The notes under the pieces were generated by a model. That model saw only the letters and a list, made by a program, of their open reading frames with translations, was not told the DNA's origin and did no database searches. Below, in pieces: positions 51,201 through 60,055 of a stretch of DNA of 64,000 nucleotides; position 1 is the stretch's first letter, and each line of letters starts with the position of its first letter. The position numbers and the translations under genes are program-made. The stretch comes from Cyanobacteria bacterium SBLK (GTDB lineage: Bacteria; Cyanobacteriota; Cyanobacteriia; Cyanobacteriales; Spirulinaceae): contig JAGHZQ010000080.1 in the NCBI GenBank assembly GCA_017746715.1, forward strand, positions 62,001 to 126,000. Reading direction: 5' to 3'.

Positions 51201-54200
51201 CCTCGCCTTTTTCGTGGTCGACAATCGCACCGATGCAATTCTTTACTTTAATCAGCGTTTTTGTGAAATTTGGGGATTGCAACATCGCGTCGAGGGCATG
51301 AGACGGGGAGAATTAAAAAATAACGATATCATTCCCGATTGCATTCCGTTAATCGCCGATCTGCCTGCTTTTATCGAATCCTGCAAACCCCTACAAAGCG
51401 AGGCCAATCGTGCCGTCGTCGAAGATGAAATCGAATTTACCGACGGACGGACGATCCGCCGCTTCTCCGCGCAAATTCGCAACGAGGGCGATCGCTATTT
51501 CGGGCGCCTCTATCTCTTTGAAGATATTACCCCTCGCAAGCAAGCCGAAGCGGCTCTCGAACATCGCATCGCGATCGAGAGCCTCGTTACGGGAATTTCC
51601 ACCCAGTTTATCAACTTTGATGCCCACGAAATCGATCGCGGTATCAATGATGCCCTCGCACAGATTGGCAAATTTGCCGGGGTAGATCGCGCTTATTTAT
51701 TTCAATTCTCCCATGATGGCAAAACCGTCAGCAATACTCACGAATGGTGCGATACGGGGATTTCAACCCAAATCGACAACGTGCAAAATTTTCCCGCGTC
51801 TGCCATTCCTTGGTTTATTGGGAAAATACGACAATTTGAAATTATTTACGTTCCCATTGTTGCCGACTTACCCCCTGAAGCGGCAACCGAACGAGAAATA
51901 TTTGAGAGTCAAGAGATTCAATCTCTCCTGTGCATCCCCATGAGCGATCGCGGGCGTATCGTCGGCTTTGTCGGCTTTGATGCGGTACGAGAACGGAAAA
52001 CTTGGATTCCATCCAGTATTAATATTTTGCGGTTGGTGGGAGAAATATTCACCAATGCCTTAGAACGCAAGCGTGTCGAAGAAGCCTTACAACTGACGCA
52101 ATTCGCCGTCGATCGCACCACCGATGCCATTTTCCGCATCAATTGCGAAGGACAATTTTTATACGTCAACGAAGCCGCTTGCCGTTCTTTGGGCTATTCT
52201 GTTGAAGAATTGCTAGCGATGGAAGTCGGCGATATCGATCCCGATTATCCGCCAGAACGATTTGCCGAACATTGGCAAGACACCAAACAGCAATCCGACC
52301 TATTTGAGAGCTATCATCGCCATAAAGACGGTCGCATTTTTCCGGTAGAGATCGTGAAAGTCTATCTGGACTGGTACGGGGAAGAATCTGCCTTTTGTTT
52401 CGTGCGAGATATTAGCGATCGCAAGCAAGCCGAACGGGTTCTCAAAGAATCGGAAGAAAAATATCGCAACTTGCAAGAAGGCTCGGGAGATGCCATTGTC
52501 CTAGCCGATATAGACGGGAATTTGCTCGAAGCCAATCGCAAAGCCGAAGAACTCCTGGGTTACGCTAAAAACGAACTCGCCCGAATGCACTTTACCCAAA
52601 TTCATCCCCCCGAAGAATTACCTCGGGCGATCGCGGCCTTTGAAGAAGATGCCCGAACCAAAAAACCGGGCTATCTTGCCAATAGTCTCGTCTTAACCAA
52701 AGACGGGCGACAGGTTCCCGTCGATATCAGTTGCAGCTTTAGCAAAACAGGAGATCGATGGCTCATTCAAGGGGTCTTTCGCGATATCACCGAACGCCAG
52801 CAAGCCGAAGCAAAAATTCAGTATCGCCTGTCCCTCGAACAACTCATTGCCAATATTTCTACCCAATTTATCAACTTGGAAATCGAAGAACTCGATCGCG
52901 GCATCCATGTTGCCCTAGAACAAGTGGGAGAGTTTATCGGAGTCGATCGCTGCTATCTGTTTTATATCGATCGCGATCGGCAAACCATGCGCAATCTCTA
53001 CGAATGGTGCACAGAAGGCATTCATTCCCACCGGGCCACGGGAGAAGATGTAGCGTTGAGCGTCTATCCGTGGTTTATCGAGAAAATTCAGCGTTTTGAA
53101 GTGGTGAACGTGCCGCGAGTTTCGGAACTGCCTCCTGAAGCCAATTTCGAGCAAGAATGCTTAGAACTCCAATCCGTGCGTTCCATGCTCAACGTTCCCA
53201 TGCACGTCCGGGGCGAACTCTTGGGATTTTTGGGCATTGATGCGGTACGCGCCGAAAAACAATGGAATGAGGACAATATTGGCTTGCTGCGGATTATCGG
53301 GGAAATTTTTGCCCATACGTTAGAGCGCCAGCAAGCCGAATTACAACTGCGACAAAAACACGAGGAACTCGAAGCCATTTTTGCCACCTTTCCGGATTTA
53401 TTCTTCCGCATGGCTGCCGACGGTACGATCCTCGACTATCGCGGCGAACTTTCAGAACTTTACGCCCCCCCGGAAACGTTCTTGGGGCAACGCATTCAGG
53501 ATGTTTTACCCGCCGATGTCGCCCAGAAGATCGATCGCGGCATCCAAGAAGGGCAGCGATTGCGATCGGTTGTGGGAATCGAATACAATCTCTGCGTTCC
53601 TGCTGGAGAATGCGAGTACGAAGCGCGACTCGTCCCCTTCCAAGCCGATCAAAATATTGTCATCGTTCGCAACATCACCGATCGCAAGCAGACGGAACGG
53701 GCATTGCGAGAGAGTGAAGAACGCTTCCGCCAACTGGCCGAGAATATTAATACGATCTTTTGGATGAGCGATCCCCTCAAAAGTCAAATGATTTACGTTT
53801 CCCCAGCCTACGAAACCATCTGGGGACAAAGTTGCCAAGCCCTCTACGAGCGCCCTGCTTCTTTCCTCGAAGCCATTCATCGCGACGATCGCCATCGCAT
53901 TGTCGCCGCCATCCCCAAACAGTTACAAGGGGATTATGACGAAGAATATCGCATCCTTCGCCCCGATGGGGAAATGCGCTGGATTCGCGATCGCGCTTTC
54001 CCCATTTGCAACGAAGCCGGAGAAGTTTATCGAGTGGTGGGATTGGCTGAAGATATCAGCGATCGCAAGCGAGCGGAAGAGGCTTTAAAAGCGATCGCTG
54101 AAGGAACCGCCGCGCAAATCGGCAGCGAATTTTTCCACTCTTTAGTTCGTCACTTGGCTCAAGTCTTGCAAGTGCGCTATGCCTTTGTCACCCAATGCGT

Positions 54201-55641
54201 CAATCCCGAGAAAACCCGGGTGCGGACTTTGGCATTTTGGCAGGGGGATGATTTTGGCGATAACTTTGAGTACGATTTGGTTCATACGCCTTGCGAGCGC
54301 GTCATTCACGGCGAAGTTTGCCTGTATTCTCGAGGCATTCAAGCATTATTTCCCCAAGATCCAGACCTGGTAACCCTCGGGGCGGAAAGTTATTCAGCGA
54401 TTCCCCTGAGCGATTCTGGGGGCAATATTCTCGGGCATCTCGCCATTATCGATACCAAACCCATGAACGATACTCGTACGCCCGAATTAATCGTGCGGAT
54501 TTTTGCCGCTCGGGCGGGGGCGGAATTGGAGCGCTTGCAGGCCGAAGAAGCCTTGCAAACCAGCACGGAACGCTTGCAGCTCGCCTTAGAGGGTAGTGCT
54601 TTGGGATTGTGGGATTGGCGGATCGATACGGGAAAAACCTATTACAGCCCCCAATGGAAAGCCATGTTGGGTTATGAGGAGTGGGAATTAGAAAATATTT
54701 ACGATACTTGGGAACGTCTGGTTCATCCCGAAGACTTAGCCGATACGCTGGAAATTCTACGCGCTCACCTTCAAGGCGAAATTCCGGTTTATCAAGCCGA
54801 GTTCCGCATGGCAACCAAGCAGGGAGAATGGAAGTGGATTTTCGTGCGGGCGAAAATTTTTGAATGGGACGAAGAAGGTTATCCCCTCCGCATGACTGGC
54901 ACCCATAAAGATATCAGCGATCGCAAGGCGATCGAGCGCATGAAAGATGAATTTATTTCTGTCATCTCCCACGAGTTGCGGACTCCCATGACTTCGGTAC
55001 GAGGGGCTTTGGGACTTTTGGCCACGGGAAAATTGGGGGAACTGACGGACAAAGGCCAAAATATGCTGGCTATTGCCATTAACAATACCGATCGCCTCAG
55101 TCGTTTGATTAACGACATTCTCGATCTCCAGCGCATCGAATCCGGGCAATTCAGCCTGCAATGCCGCCATAGTAATGCTTGCGAACTCTGCGAACAGGCA
55201 TTGGACATGATGCGGGATTTAGCCAACAAGCAAGGTATTTCTCTCTCCCTATCTTGCGCCACGACATCAGAGATTTGGGTCGATCCGGATTATTTCCTGC
55301 AAATTCTCAGTAATTTACTCAGCAATGCCCTTAAATTTTCCCACTCCGGGACGGTGATTTCTGTAGATGCGGCAGAATACGAGGGGAATTTGCGCTTCTG
55401 CATTCGCGATCGCGGTCGGGGCATCCCACCAGAACATTTAGACAGTATTTTTGAACGATTCAATCAAGTCGATGCCTCGGATTCCCGTCAAAAAGGCGGG
55501 ACGGGTTTGGGACTGGCAATCTGTCGCAGTTTAGTACAACTTCACGGCGGTCGCATTTGGGTGGAAAGCGCTTTGGGGGAAGGCAGTGCGTTCTACTTTA
55601 CCGTTCCCATCGGCGATCGACACTCCCTCCATTCTCCGTAA
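48268..55641 (+). CDS. Giant multi-PAS/GAF sensor histidine kinase
   Basis: About 2457 aa in one frame. Residues 1-150 are a pseudo-receiver whose phospho-acceptor Asp is missing (VVALKLSSDD where DxxMP would be). Then come PAS1, PAS2, GAF1, PAS3-PAS6, GAF2, PAS7, PAS8, GAF3, PAS9, PAS10, GAF4 and PAS11, many ending in the PAC motif (DISDRKQAE, DITERQQAE). The C-terminus is a normal HisKA-HATPase (SHELRTPMTSV near His2235; NLLSNALKFSHSG; GGTGLGLAICRS). No membrane helix is seen, so it is cytoplasmic. GAF2 and GAF3 are close relatives, which suggests internal duplication. ATG 48268 has GAAGG five bases ahead; GTG 48247 is an alternative. Confidence 0.9.
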   Translation: MLNTTTAKRAIKLLLLGERSNDRNSVHRWFADTQHEIEPTRADSMATAKICMRKETFDVVALKLSSDDRQANLREMTRYFTSEPENGLQASPLARSLPPLILLSDRDDPELAVRAMEMGVQDFLVVSQIDRRHFLRALRHACFRHRASLSQESPPRESRQEFTMQILNAIADPVFVKNRQNHYIAVNDAYCQWQGKPREEIIGKSPTDFFTPEEVEFFARQDAAVWQSGISRTCERTCQDSVGKIHFLATKVSVFTDEWGEKRLVGIIRDVSEQYRDRDRAHHSESLLNNILNTIPDPIFVKDEEHRWIVLNDACCNLIGHSRSTAIGKSDYDFFPQDEADVFWEKDEWVFQTGQSNENEESVTDGDGIQRTISTKKSAFTSADGTKVLVGCIRDITEQKQQAALGWKRERYLAALVKIQQKLLGCQNPRTCYNEILRILGTISGASRVYLFENHYSDEQDLLMSQKAEWCAPDIRAEVDNPIYQNLPYKDFSPEFARILVRGEIISDWVANLASPMKEILSEQNILSILVLPLRVNDAFFGFIGFDNCVEARAWDAAEVSLLQSAAVSISLAQQQWQAEIARKESEERYRCIVETANEGIVLIDLQGRIDFANQRAATMLGYDMGEVMGRSSTDLFGREMQDALRRMQKQRQSLDSEQYDLKLTHRSGKSVWVMISASPLWDEGEFLGFLGMMTDITQRKKAEADRDRFFTLSADMLCITGFDGYFKRLNPAWCEILGHPRETLLNRPYLEFIHPEDRDKTIAEAEHLASGGTSNIHFQNRYRHVSGEYKWLEWRSTAYLEEGLIYAVARDITSEKAIEADLRESTQRLAEAQKVAHVGDWEIDLISGAITWSKEMFRIYGLDKIPREKKSPWEFNSASTIIGQEYWQYIHPDDRAADRQARQRAIVTGEPYEIEQRIQRPDGEMRHLLLRGKPVTNDTGQVVRLFGTALDISDRKQIEQQLHWQEALLRSMADASPLAFFVVDNRTDAILYFNQRFCEIWGLQHRVEGMRRGELKNNDIIPDCIPLIADLPAFIESCKPLQSEANRAVVEDEIEFTDGRTIRRFSAQIRNEGDRYFGRLYLFEDITPRKQAEAALEHRIAIESLVTGISTQFINFDAHEIDRGINDALAQIGKFAGVDRAYLFQFSHDGKTVSNTHEWCDTGISTQIDNVQNFPASAIPWFIGKIRQFEIIYVPIVADLPPEAATEREIFESQEIQSLLCIPMSDRGRIVGFVGFDAVRERKTWIPSSINILRLVGEIFTNALERKRVEEALQLTQFAVDRTTDAIFRINCEGQFLYVNEAACRSLGYSVEELLAMEVGDIDPDYPPERFAEHWQDTKQQSDLFESYHRHKDGRIFPVEIVKVYLDWYGEESAFCFVRDISDRKQAERVLKESEEKYRNLQEGSGDAIVLADIDGNLLEANRKAEELLGYAKNELARMHFTQIHPPEELPRAIAAFEEDARTKKPGYLANSLVLTKDGRQVPVDISCSFSKTGDRWLIQGVFRDITERQQAEAKIQYRLSLEQLIANISTQFINLEIEELDRGIHVALEQVGEFIGVDRCYLFYIDRDRQTMRNLYEWCTEGIHSHRATGEDVALSVYPWFIEKIQRFEVVNVPRVSELPPEANFEQECLELQSVRSMLNVPMHVRGELLGFLGIDAVRAEKQWNEDNIGLLRIIGEIFAHTLERQQAELQLRQKHEELEAIFATFPDLFFRMAADGTILDYRGELSELYAPPETFLGQRIQDVLPADVAQKIDRGIQEGQRLRSVVGIEYNLCVPAGECEYEARLVPFQADQNIVIVRNITDRKQTERALRESEERFRQLAENINTIFWMSDPLKSQMIYVSPAYETIWGQSCQALYERPASFLEAIHRDDRHRIVAAIPKQLQGDYDEEYRILRPDGEMRWIRDRAFPICNEAGEVYRVVGLAEDISDRKRAEEALKAIAEGTAAQIGSEFFHSLVRHLAQVLQVRYAFVTQCVNPEKTRVRTLAFWQGDDFGDNFEYDLVHTPCERVIHGEVCLYSRGIQALFPQDPDLVTLGAESYSAIPLSDSGGNILGHLAIIDTKPMNDTRTPELIVRIFAARAGAELERLQAEEALQTSTERLQLALEGSALGLWDWRIDTGKTYYSPQWKAMLGYEEWELENIYDTWERLVHPEDLADTLEILRAHLQGEIPVYQAEFRMATKQGEWKWIFVRAKIFEWDEEGYPLRMTGTHKDISDRKAIERMKDEFISVISHELRTPMTSVRGALGLLATGKLGELTDKGQNMLAIAINNTDRLSRLINDILDLQRIESGQFSLQCRHSNACELCEQALDMMRDLANKQGISLSLSCATTSEIWVDPDYFLQILSNLLSNALKFSHSGTVISVDAAEYEGNLRFCIRDRGRGIPPEHLDSIFERFNQVDASDSRQKGGTGLGLAICRSLVQLHGGRIWVESALGEGSAFYFTVPIGDRHSLHSP

Positions 55642-55859
55642 TTGACAGGATAAAATCGCGATCGACTCATTAATATTGCCGGAAAATCGTCAATTCTACT
55701 TGTTCTGCCCGGGTGGGGAGGTCGAGAAATTATTTTTTGGCTTTCACAAGATCTTCACATTTTTTCTTTAGAGTAACGATATAGGGTGATATGAATGAAT
55801 TTGCTTCTTAACCCGCATTTTGCCTTTCAGAAGGCTGCCCAATCTTTCGGCTTAGAACA

Positions 55860-56324
55860 ATGATACAACACGACCAATTTACCTACTATTTATATTTTTT
55901 AGTGTATGACATTGGTGAAACTTCTTGCCTGAAATCAATTGACTGGTTGCGTCTGAAAGTAGCGCGAACTTCGGGTTTATTAAATGAAGAAGAAAAGCAA
56001 ATTATCGATCGCATTCTCCACGCTGTCGAGTACGAGCGGATTGTCATCGTCGAACGTTCTACCCCCCTCGCCAAACCGTTGAGTTACCAAAGTTATAAAA
56101 TGTTGTGCCAAAATCAACCCGCAGAGTATTTCTGCCAACTATTCAATCGACTTGTCGAAACCAATGCGTTGAGCGAAACCGATTTTCAAATGCTCCAAGA
56201 CGCTCGAGAATCTTGCAATCTGAATTTTGAAGAAGAGCAAATTGTCAAGCGCATTTTTTATTCGATCAAACGCGGACGCATTAAGCTCGTAAAAACTCGA
56301 GAAGTCTCGCCGCAAAATCTTTGA
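55860..56324 (+). CDS. Small protein with an internal duplication
   Basis: A 154-aa helical protein of unknown family. Two halves look alike: WLRLKVARTSGLLNEEEKQI plus IDRILHAVEYERIVIVE in the first, and FNRLVETNALSETDFQMLQD plus EEQIVKRIFYSIKRGRIKLV in the second. Both keep the spacing between a hydrophobic start, an acidic turn and an I(V/I)(D/K)RI core. There is no signal peptide, and the net charge is mixed. It lies 218 bp downstream of the giant kinase on the same strand. Any link to the kinase is speculative. The ATG overlaps the stop of a 22-codon frame (55795-55863). Confidence 0.6.
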   Translation: MIQHDQFTYYLYFLVYDIGETSCLKSIDWLRLKVARTSGLLNEEEKQIIDRILHAVEYERIVIVERSTPLAKPLSYQSYKMLCQNQPAEYFCQLFNRLVETNALSETDFQMLQDARESCNLNFEEEQIVKRIFYSIKRGRIKLVKTREVSPQNL

Positions 56325-56379
56325 AGGATTGGCTTGCGACTTCTCGAGGGCGTGGAAGCCTCTCATGAGGCGATCGCTT

Positions 56380-57111
56380 TTATTGTCCCGGAAAGCCTAC
56401 ATAAGCATAGTAAGTGACCATGGGAACGATCGTCGCCACCACCAAAAACCCGATAACCCAAACCGCAGCATTGCGATCGTCGGTTTCTTCTGCATCGGCA
56501 AACGTACTTTCGACACCGGCTTCCGCGATCGCGGGGGGTCCTGGATCCGGTTCTCCAGACAGCACTAAAGCAAGACGATCGGTGGCATCTAAAAAGGCTT
56601 GATTGTATTTGCCTCCCGATTGCACGGGAAGCGTTAAAGTTTCTTCAGCAACGCTTTGGGCGATATCTTCGGGCAGTAAATCCTGCAATCCCGTCCCAAC
56701 GCGAATGGCTCCATTATTAGTGAGGGTATCCAGCACTAACAAGACGCGATCTCGGCTGTCTTCCGAAGAAGGAAACCAACGAGAGAACAACGTATCGGTA
56801 AATTGTTCTACCGTATCGCCATAGCCGATCCGCACCGTCACCAACCAAACCTCTTTCCCCGTCTTTGTCGCTAAATTTTTCAAGGACTTATTGAGCGTTC
56901 CTTCATTGAGGGGACTGAGAACTTTGGCTGCATCAATGGTTTGAGGAGCTTGTCCGCTAATATTGGGAAGCTCGTAAACGGTCGTTGCCCGTGCGGGAGT
57001 CGCGGCGATCGCAAAAATCAGCAATCCCGCCAATAATCCCAAAATGAGATGGCTGAAGCTCCTTTGTCTGGGAACAAACCTGGGAACAAACTTTGTCAGT
57101 AATGCGCTCAT
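56380..57111 (-). CDS. TPM domain protein, Psb32-like
   Basis: About 243 aa. A signal peptide (ILGLLAGLLIFAIAATPARA) precedes a TPM domain with YELPNISGQAPQTIDAAKVL, KEVWLVTVRIGYGDTVEQFT, LFSRWFPSS and GLQDLLPEDIAQSVAEE. The C-terminus carries one membrane helix (VWVIGFLVVATIVPMVTYYA). This matches cyanobacterial Psb32/TLP18.3-like proteins, thylakoid proteins linked to photosystem II repair. Start chosen at Met12 of the longest frame (57111), because the first residues upstream are not signal-like. No photosystem gene is adjacent. Confidence 0.8.
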   Translation of the reverse strand: MSALLTKFVPRFVPRQRSFSHLILGLLAGLLIFAIAATPARATTVYELPNISGQAPQTIDAAKVLSPLNEGTLNKSLKNLATKTGKEVWLVTVRIGYGDTVEQFTDTLFSRWFPSSEDSRDRVLLVLDTLTNNGAIRVGTGLQDLLPEDIAQSVAEETLTLPVQSGGKYNQAFLDATDRLALVLSGEPDPGPPAIAEAGVESTFADAEETDDRNAAVWVIGFLVVATIVPMVTYYAYVGFPGQ

Positions 57112-57385
57112 TTGTCGGAAATAAATATAATTTATTGTTATCATTCGTTCACAATTACTATAGGGGATATTTGTACAAAATGTAATACAAGTTTATGCAA
57201 CTTATAACTTGGTTTACATTCTGAAACAAAAAATTCCTTTGTTGCTCGTGCAATTATATCGAGAGGAATGACTTTCTCGATTTGCGCGAGAGTAAAGGCG
57301 ATTTCGATCGCTCATTTGAGCAAACCCAATAATAAGAGATGCGATCGCCCAACCGCATCTCTAGAAATCGGAGAATTTTTTCGCT

Positions 57386-58345
57386 CTAAACCAAAGCTGC
57401 AACTTTCTCTTCAGGAACTTGGAATAAAGGCGTACTGAGATAGCGTTCTCCAAAACTGGGTTGAATCATGACAATTAATTTACCCTGATTTTCCGGACGC
57501 TTGCCCACCTCGATCGCCGCCGCTAGAATCGCTCCTGTAGAAATTCCCGATAACAATCCTTCTTCGCGTGCCAAACGACGACCGTAGCTAAAAGCATCTT
57601 CGTCTTTAACTTTAATCACCTCATCAATTAAACCTACCTCGAGCACCTCGGGAACGAACCCCGCACCGATCCCCTGAATTTTGTGGGGTCCGGGATCGCC
57701 TCCCGATAAAACCGGACTGTTTTCCGGTTCCACGGCGATCGCTTTAAAAGCGGGTTTTTTCTCCTTAATAAACTCGCTACTGCCGGTAATGGTTCCCCCC
57801 GTTCCCACCCCAGAAATGAGAAAATCAACTTTTCCATCCGTATCTTCCCAAATTTCCTTACCCGTCGTCAGGCGATGAATTTCCGGGTTGGCAGGGTTAT
57901 TAAACTGCTGCAACATATAAGCATTATCCATCCCGTCCACAATTTCCTGCGCCTTCGCGATCGCCCCTTTCATCCCCCCACTCGCAGGAGTCAGTTCTAA
58001 TTTTGCCCCATAAGCCTGCAACATTGCCCGACGTTCAACGCTCATGCTTTCCGGCATCGTTAAGATTAACTCGTATCCTTTCGCCGCCGCCGCCATCGCC
58101 AAGGCAATTCCCGTATTGCCCGAAGTCGGTTCGACCAAAATCGTCTTTTTAGGAGCGATCGCTCCCTCTTGTTCCGCCTTATTAATCATATGTACCCCAA
58201 TGCGGTCTTTCACTGAGGCTGCTGGGTTCATCCCCTCTAATTTCATGAGGATTTGTGCGGCGCATCCTTCCGCTTGAGGGATGACATTCAGTCGCACTAA
58301 AGGAGTCCGACCGATGAGTTCCGTGATATTGTTCGCAACGTGCAT
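57386..58345 (-). CDS. cysK: Cysteine synthase A
   Basis: A 319-aa PLP enzyme making cysteine from O-acetylserine and sulfide. The PLP lysine lies in PAASVKDRIG (Lys46), the phosphate-binding loop is SGNTGIALAMAAAAKGY, the substrate loop is PTSGNT, and the glycine-rich loop is SGVGTGGTITG. RLAREEGLLSGISTGAILAA completes the fold. The length is standard, and it is cytoplasmic. It stands alone, convergent to nothing, with divergent transcription relative to the DICT gene (218-bp gap containing likely promoters). Confidence 0.94.
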   Translation of the reverse strand: MHVANNITELIGRTPLVRLNVIPQAEGCAAQILMKLEGMNPAASVKDRIGVHMINKAEQEGAIAPKKTILVEPTSGNTGIALAMAAAAKGYELILTMPESMSVERRAMLQAYGAKLELTPASGGMKGAIAKAQEIVDGMDNAYMLQQFNNPANPEIHRLTTGKEIWEDTDGKVDFLISGVGTGGTITGSSEFIKEKKPAFKAIAVEPENSPVLSGGDPGPHKIQGIGAGFVPEVLEVGLIDEVIKVKDEDAFSYGRRLAREEGLLSGISTGAILAAAIEVGKRPENQGKLIVMIQPSFGERYLSTPLFQVPEEKVAALV

Positions 58346-58563
58346 AGATATTTTGTTAGTCGATCTCGATAGACAATTGCAAGGATCGCGATTGACCCAA
58401 TAAATCGAAGATAGGCAACAATTCGCGATCGCGCTCCTGAATTACAGATTGTTTTAAGGGGAAAGGATAAAGGATGAAGGATAAGGAAAAAAATGCTTAT
58501 AATAAGTTCATAATAATTTTCAGTTTAAAACCTTCCACTTAATTGCAAATCGCATAAAAACGA

Positions 58564-59946
58564 ATGCTTCCAGGCTCGATCCTCCAACAACTGACCGCTC
58601 GTTGCCGTCAAAACAATCGCTCCCTCAATTTGGGAGTTTATTATAAGAATACTCTCATTGCCCTCTGTCACGCCCTCGAAGATTTTATCTTGGAAACCGA
58701 GAGCAAACCGATTGTCCTTGCCGCATTTCAGCAAGGCAAATGGTATTTGCAGGAAGCCGATCGCTATGGCGAAATGGCAGAAAAATCTTCAGATATCGCG
58801 ATTTTAGCCACCTCCGACACGACTTGGGCAGCACATTCTACCTCTCAAAAAGAAAATGTCTTCCTCGTCAGTCTCTCTCCCGAAGATCCGGTCTCCCAAG
58901 AATGGCATTTAATGATTATTTCGCCAACTTATACGGCGATGGTATTATGTCAAGAACTTTCTGACTCGGATTACGGCGAGGCAGGAGTGCCGGAGAACGA
59001 TTTGGAACGAAAATTTTACGGGTTTTGGACTTTTGAACCGGAATTAGTCCGGGAAACACTAGCTTTAACAATTTCTCATATTGGCGAGTACGATCGCGAT
59101 CTGCAACAGCATTTAAGCAATTGCTTCAGTTCGATGAATGCTGAATTCGGTCATTGTCAGCGTGACGATCTCAATGCCGTCGTCACTAAAGTTGTAGACT
59201 ATTTACATGCCATCCATCAAGATTCGCCAATGGCAGGGGAAGGACGATCGCTCGACGACAATTTGACTTCCAATGAAGTACAAGCATATCTGCGAATGGC
59301 ACAACTGATCGACGGCGCAGATGCGACAAACCCCAATGCCGCCGCCGAAGTTGCCGCCCTTGCCGAAGCCATGGGACAATTATTAGACTTACCCGCATGG
59401 CAGATTAAGCGCCTGCGACTGGCCGGATGGTTGCATCGCCTCGCTCCCTTACAAGGTGCCACGCAAGTTAGCGATCCGCGCTCGAAGGCACAGCAAGATA
59501 TCTTACAAAAACAAGGATTATTACCGAAAGCCTCGGTTTTGCGAGTGATGCCCCAATTAAACGCGATCGCGTCTATCATCACCTATCAGAGCGAATCTTG
59601 GGATGGTTCGGGGCAACCGAAGGGGTTATCCTATGACGAAATCCCTTTAGAATCGCGGATTTTATCCCTAATGGCTCATTTCCAGAACTGTACGGTCGTT
59701 TATCGGGAGGAAGGGCGAGAAAATCCCCTTGGGGAGGCATTGGGGAACTGTCAAGAAAAGGCGGGAACGATCTTCGATCCCAAGTTAGTTGAAGCCCTAG
59801 CTTTATTGGCAATGGGAATGCAGCAAGGCATGACTTTACAAAACGTTAAACCCAAAATTTCTACGGGACTGTGGCTGCTTGATGAATCAGTCACCAGTCA
59901 CCCCTTCGACAAAGCTCGGGGCAAGCAGTCACCAGCGACGCTCTGA
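58564..59946 (+). CDS. DICT sensory domain protein with degenerate HD domain
   Basis: A 460-aa protein. Residues 5-195 fit the DICT sensory domain found with cyanobacterial regulators (LLPGSILQQLTAR-like start and FYGFWTFEPELVRETL end). Residues about 260-430 resemble an HD-GYP-type fold (AGWLHRLAPL, then ESWDGSGQPKGLSYDEIPLE and SRILSLMAHF). The catalytic HD pair reads HR and the GYP motif reads SYD, so phosphodiesterase activity is doubtful. The last 18 residues (VTSHPFDKARGKQSPATL) are encoded by a dispersed repeat. Probably a signalling adaptor. Confidence 0.72.
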   Translation: MLPGSILQQLTARCRQNNRSLNLGVYYKNTLIALCHALEDFILETESKPIVLAAFQQGKWYLQEADRYGEMAEKSSDIAILATSDTTWAAHSTSQKENVFLVSLSPEDPVSQEWHLMIISPTYTAMVLCQELSDSDYGEAGVPENDLERKFYGFWTFEPELVRETLALTISHIGEYDRDLQQHLSNCFSSMNAEFGHCQRDDLNAVVTKVVDYLHAIHQDSPMAGEGRSLDDNLTSNEVQAYLRMAQLIDGADATNPNAAAEVAALAEAMGQLLDLPAWQIKRLRLAGWLHRLAPLQGATQVSDPRSKAQQDILQKQGLLPKASVLRVMPQLNAIASIITYQSESWDGSGQPKGLSYDEIPLESRILSLMAHFQNCTVVYREEGRENPLGEALGNCQEKAGTIFDPKLVEALALLAMGMQQGMTLQNVKPKISTGLWLLDESVTSHPFDKARGKQSPATL

Positions 59947-59966
59947 GCCTGTCGAAGAGTCACCAG
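59889..59966. repeat. Palindromic dispersed repeat across the DICT stop codon
   Basis: CCCTTCGACAAAGCTCGGGG (59902-59921) and GCTCTGAGCCTGTCGAAGAG (59940-59959) are inverted relatives separated by CAAGCAGTCACCAGCGAC. The core TGTCGAAGAGTCACCAG differs by one base from the copy at 9955. GTCACCAG occurs on both flanks. The DICT stop codon is inside. Confidence 0.65.
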
Positions 59967-59994
59967 TTAGAGAGCAATCAATAACCCATACACT

Positions 59995-60019
59995 CACCCC
60001 CAACCCCTCCCAAGAGAGG
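59995..60019. repeat. Dispersed C-rich repeat, copy 2
   Basis: TCACCCCCAACCCCTCCCAA followed by GAGAGG, matching the copy at 38314 apart from the last arm. A short tandem CTAATAACC follows just before the pentapeptide gene. Confidence 0.6.
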
Positions 60020-60055
60020 AGTAATAAACAACTAATAACCCATAACTAATAACCA

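Noticed and set aside
55795..55863. 22-codon frame overlapping the start of the duplicated-unit protein by ATGA
   Set aside because: Too short, no ribosome site and no known leader-peptide feature; possible coupling is noted only in passing.
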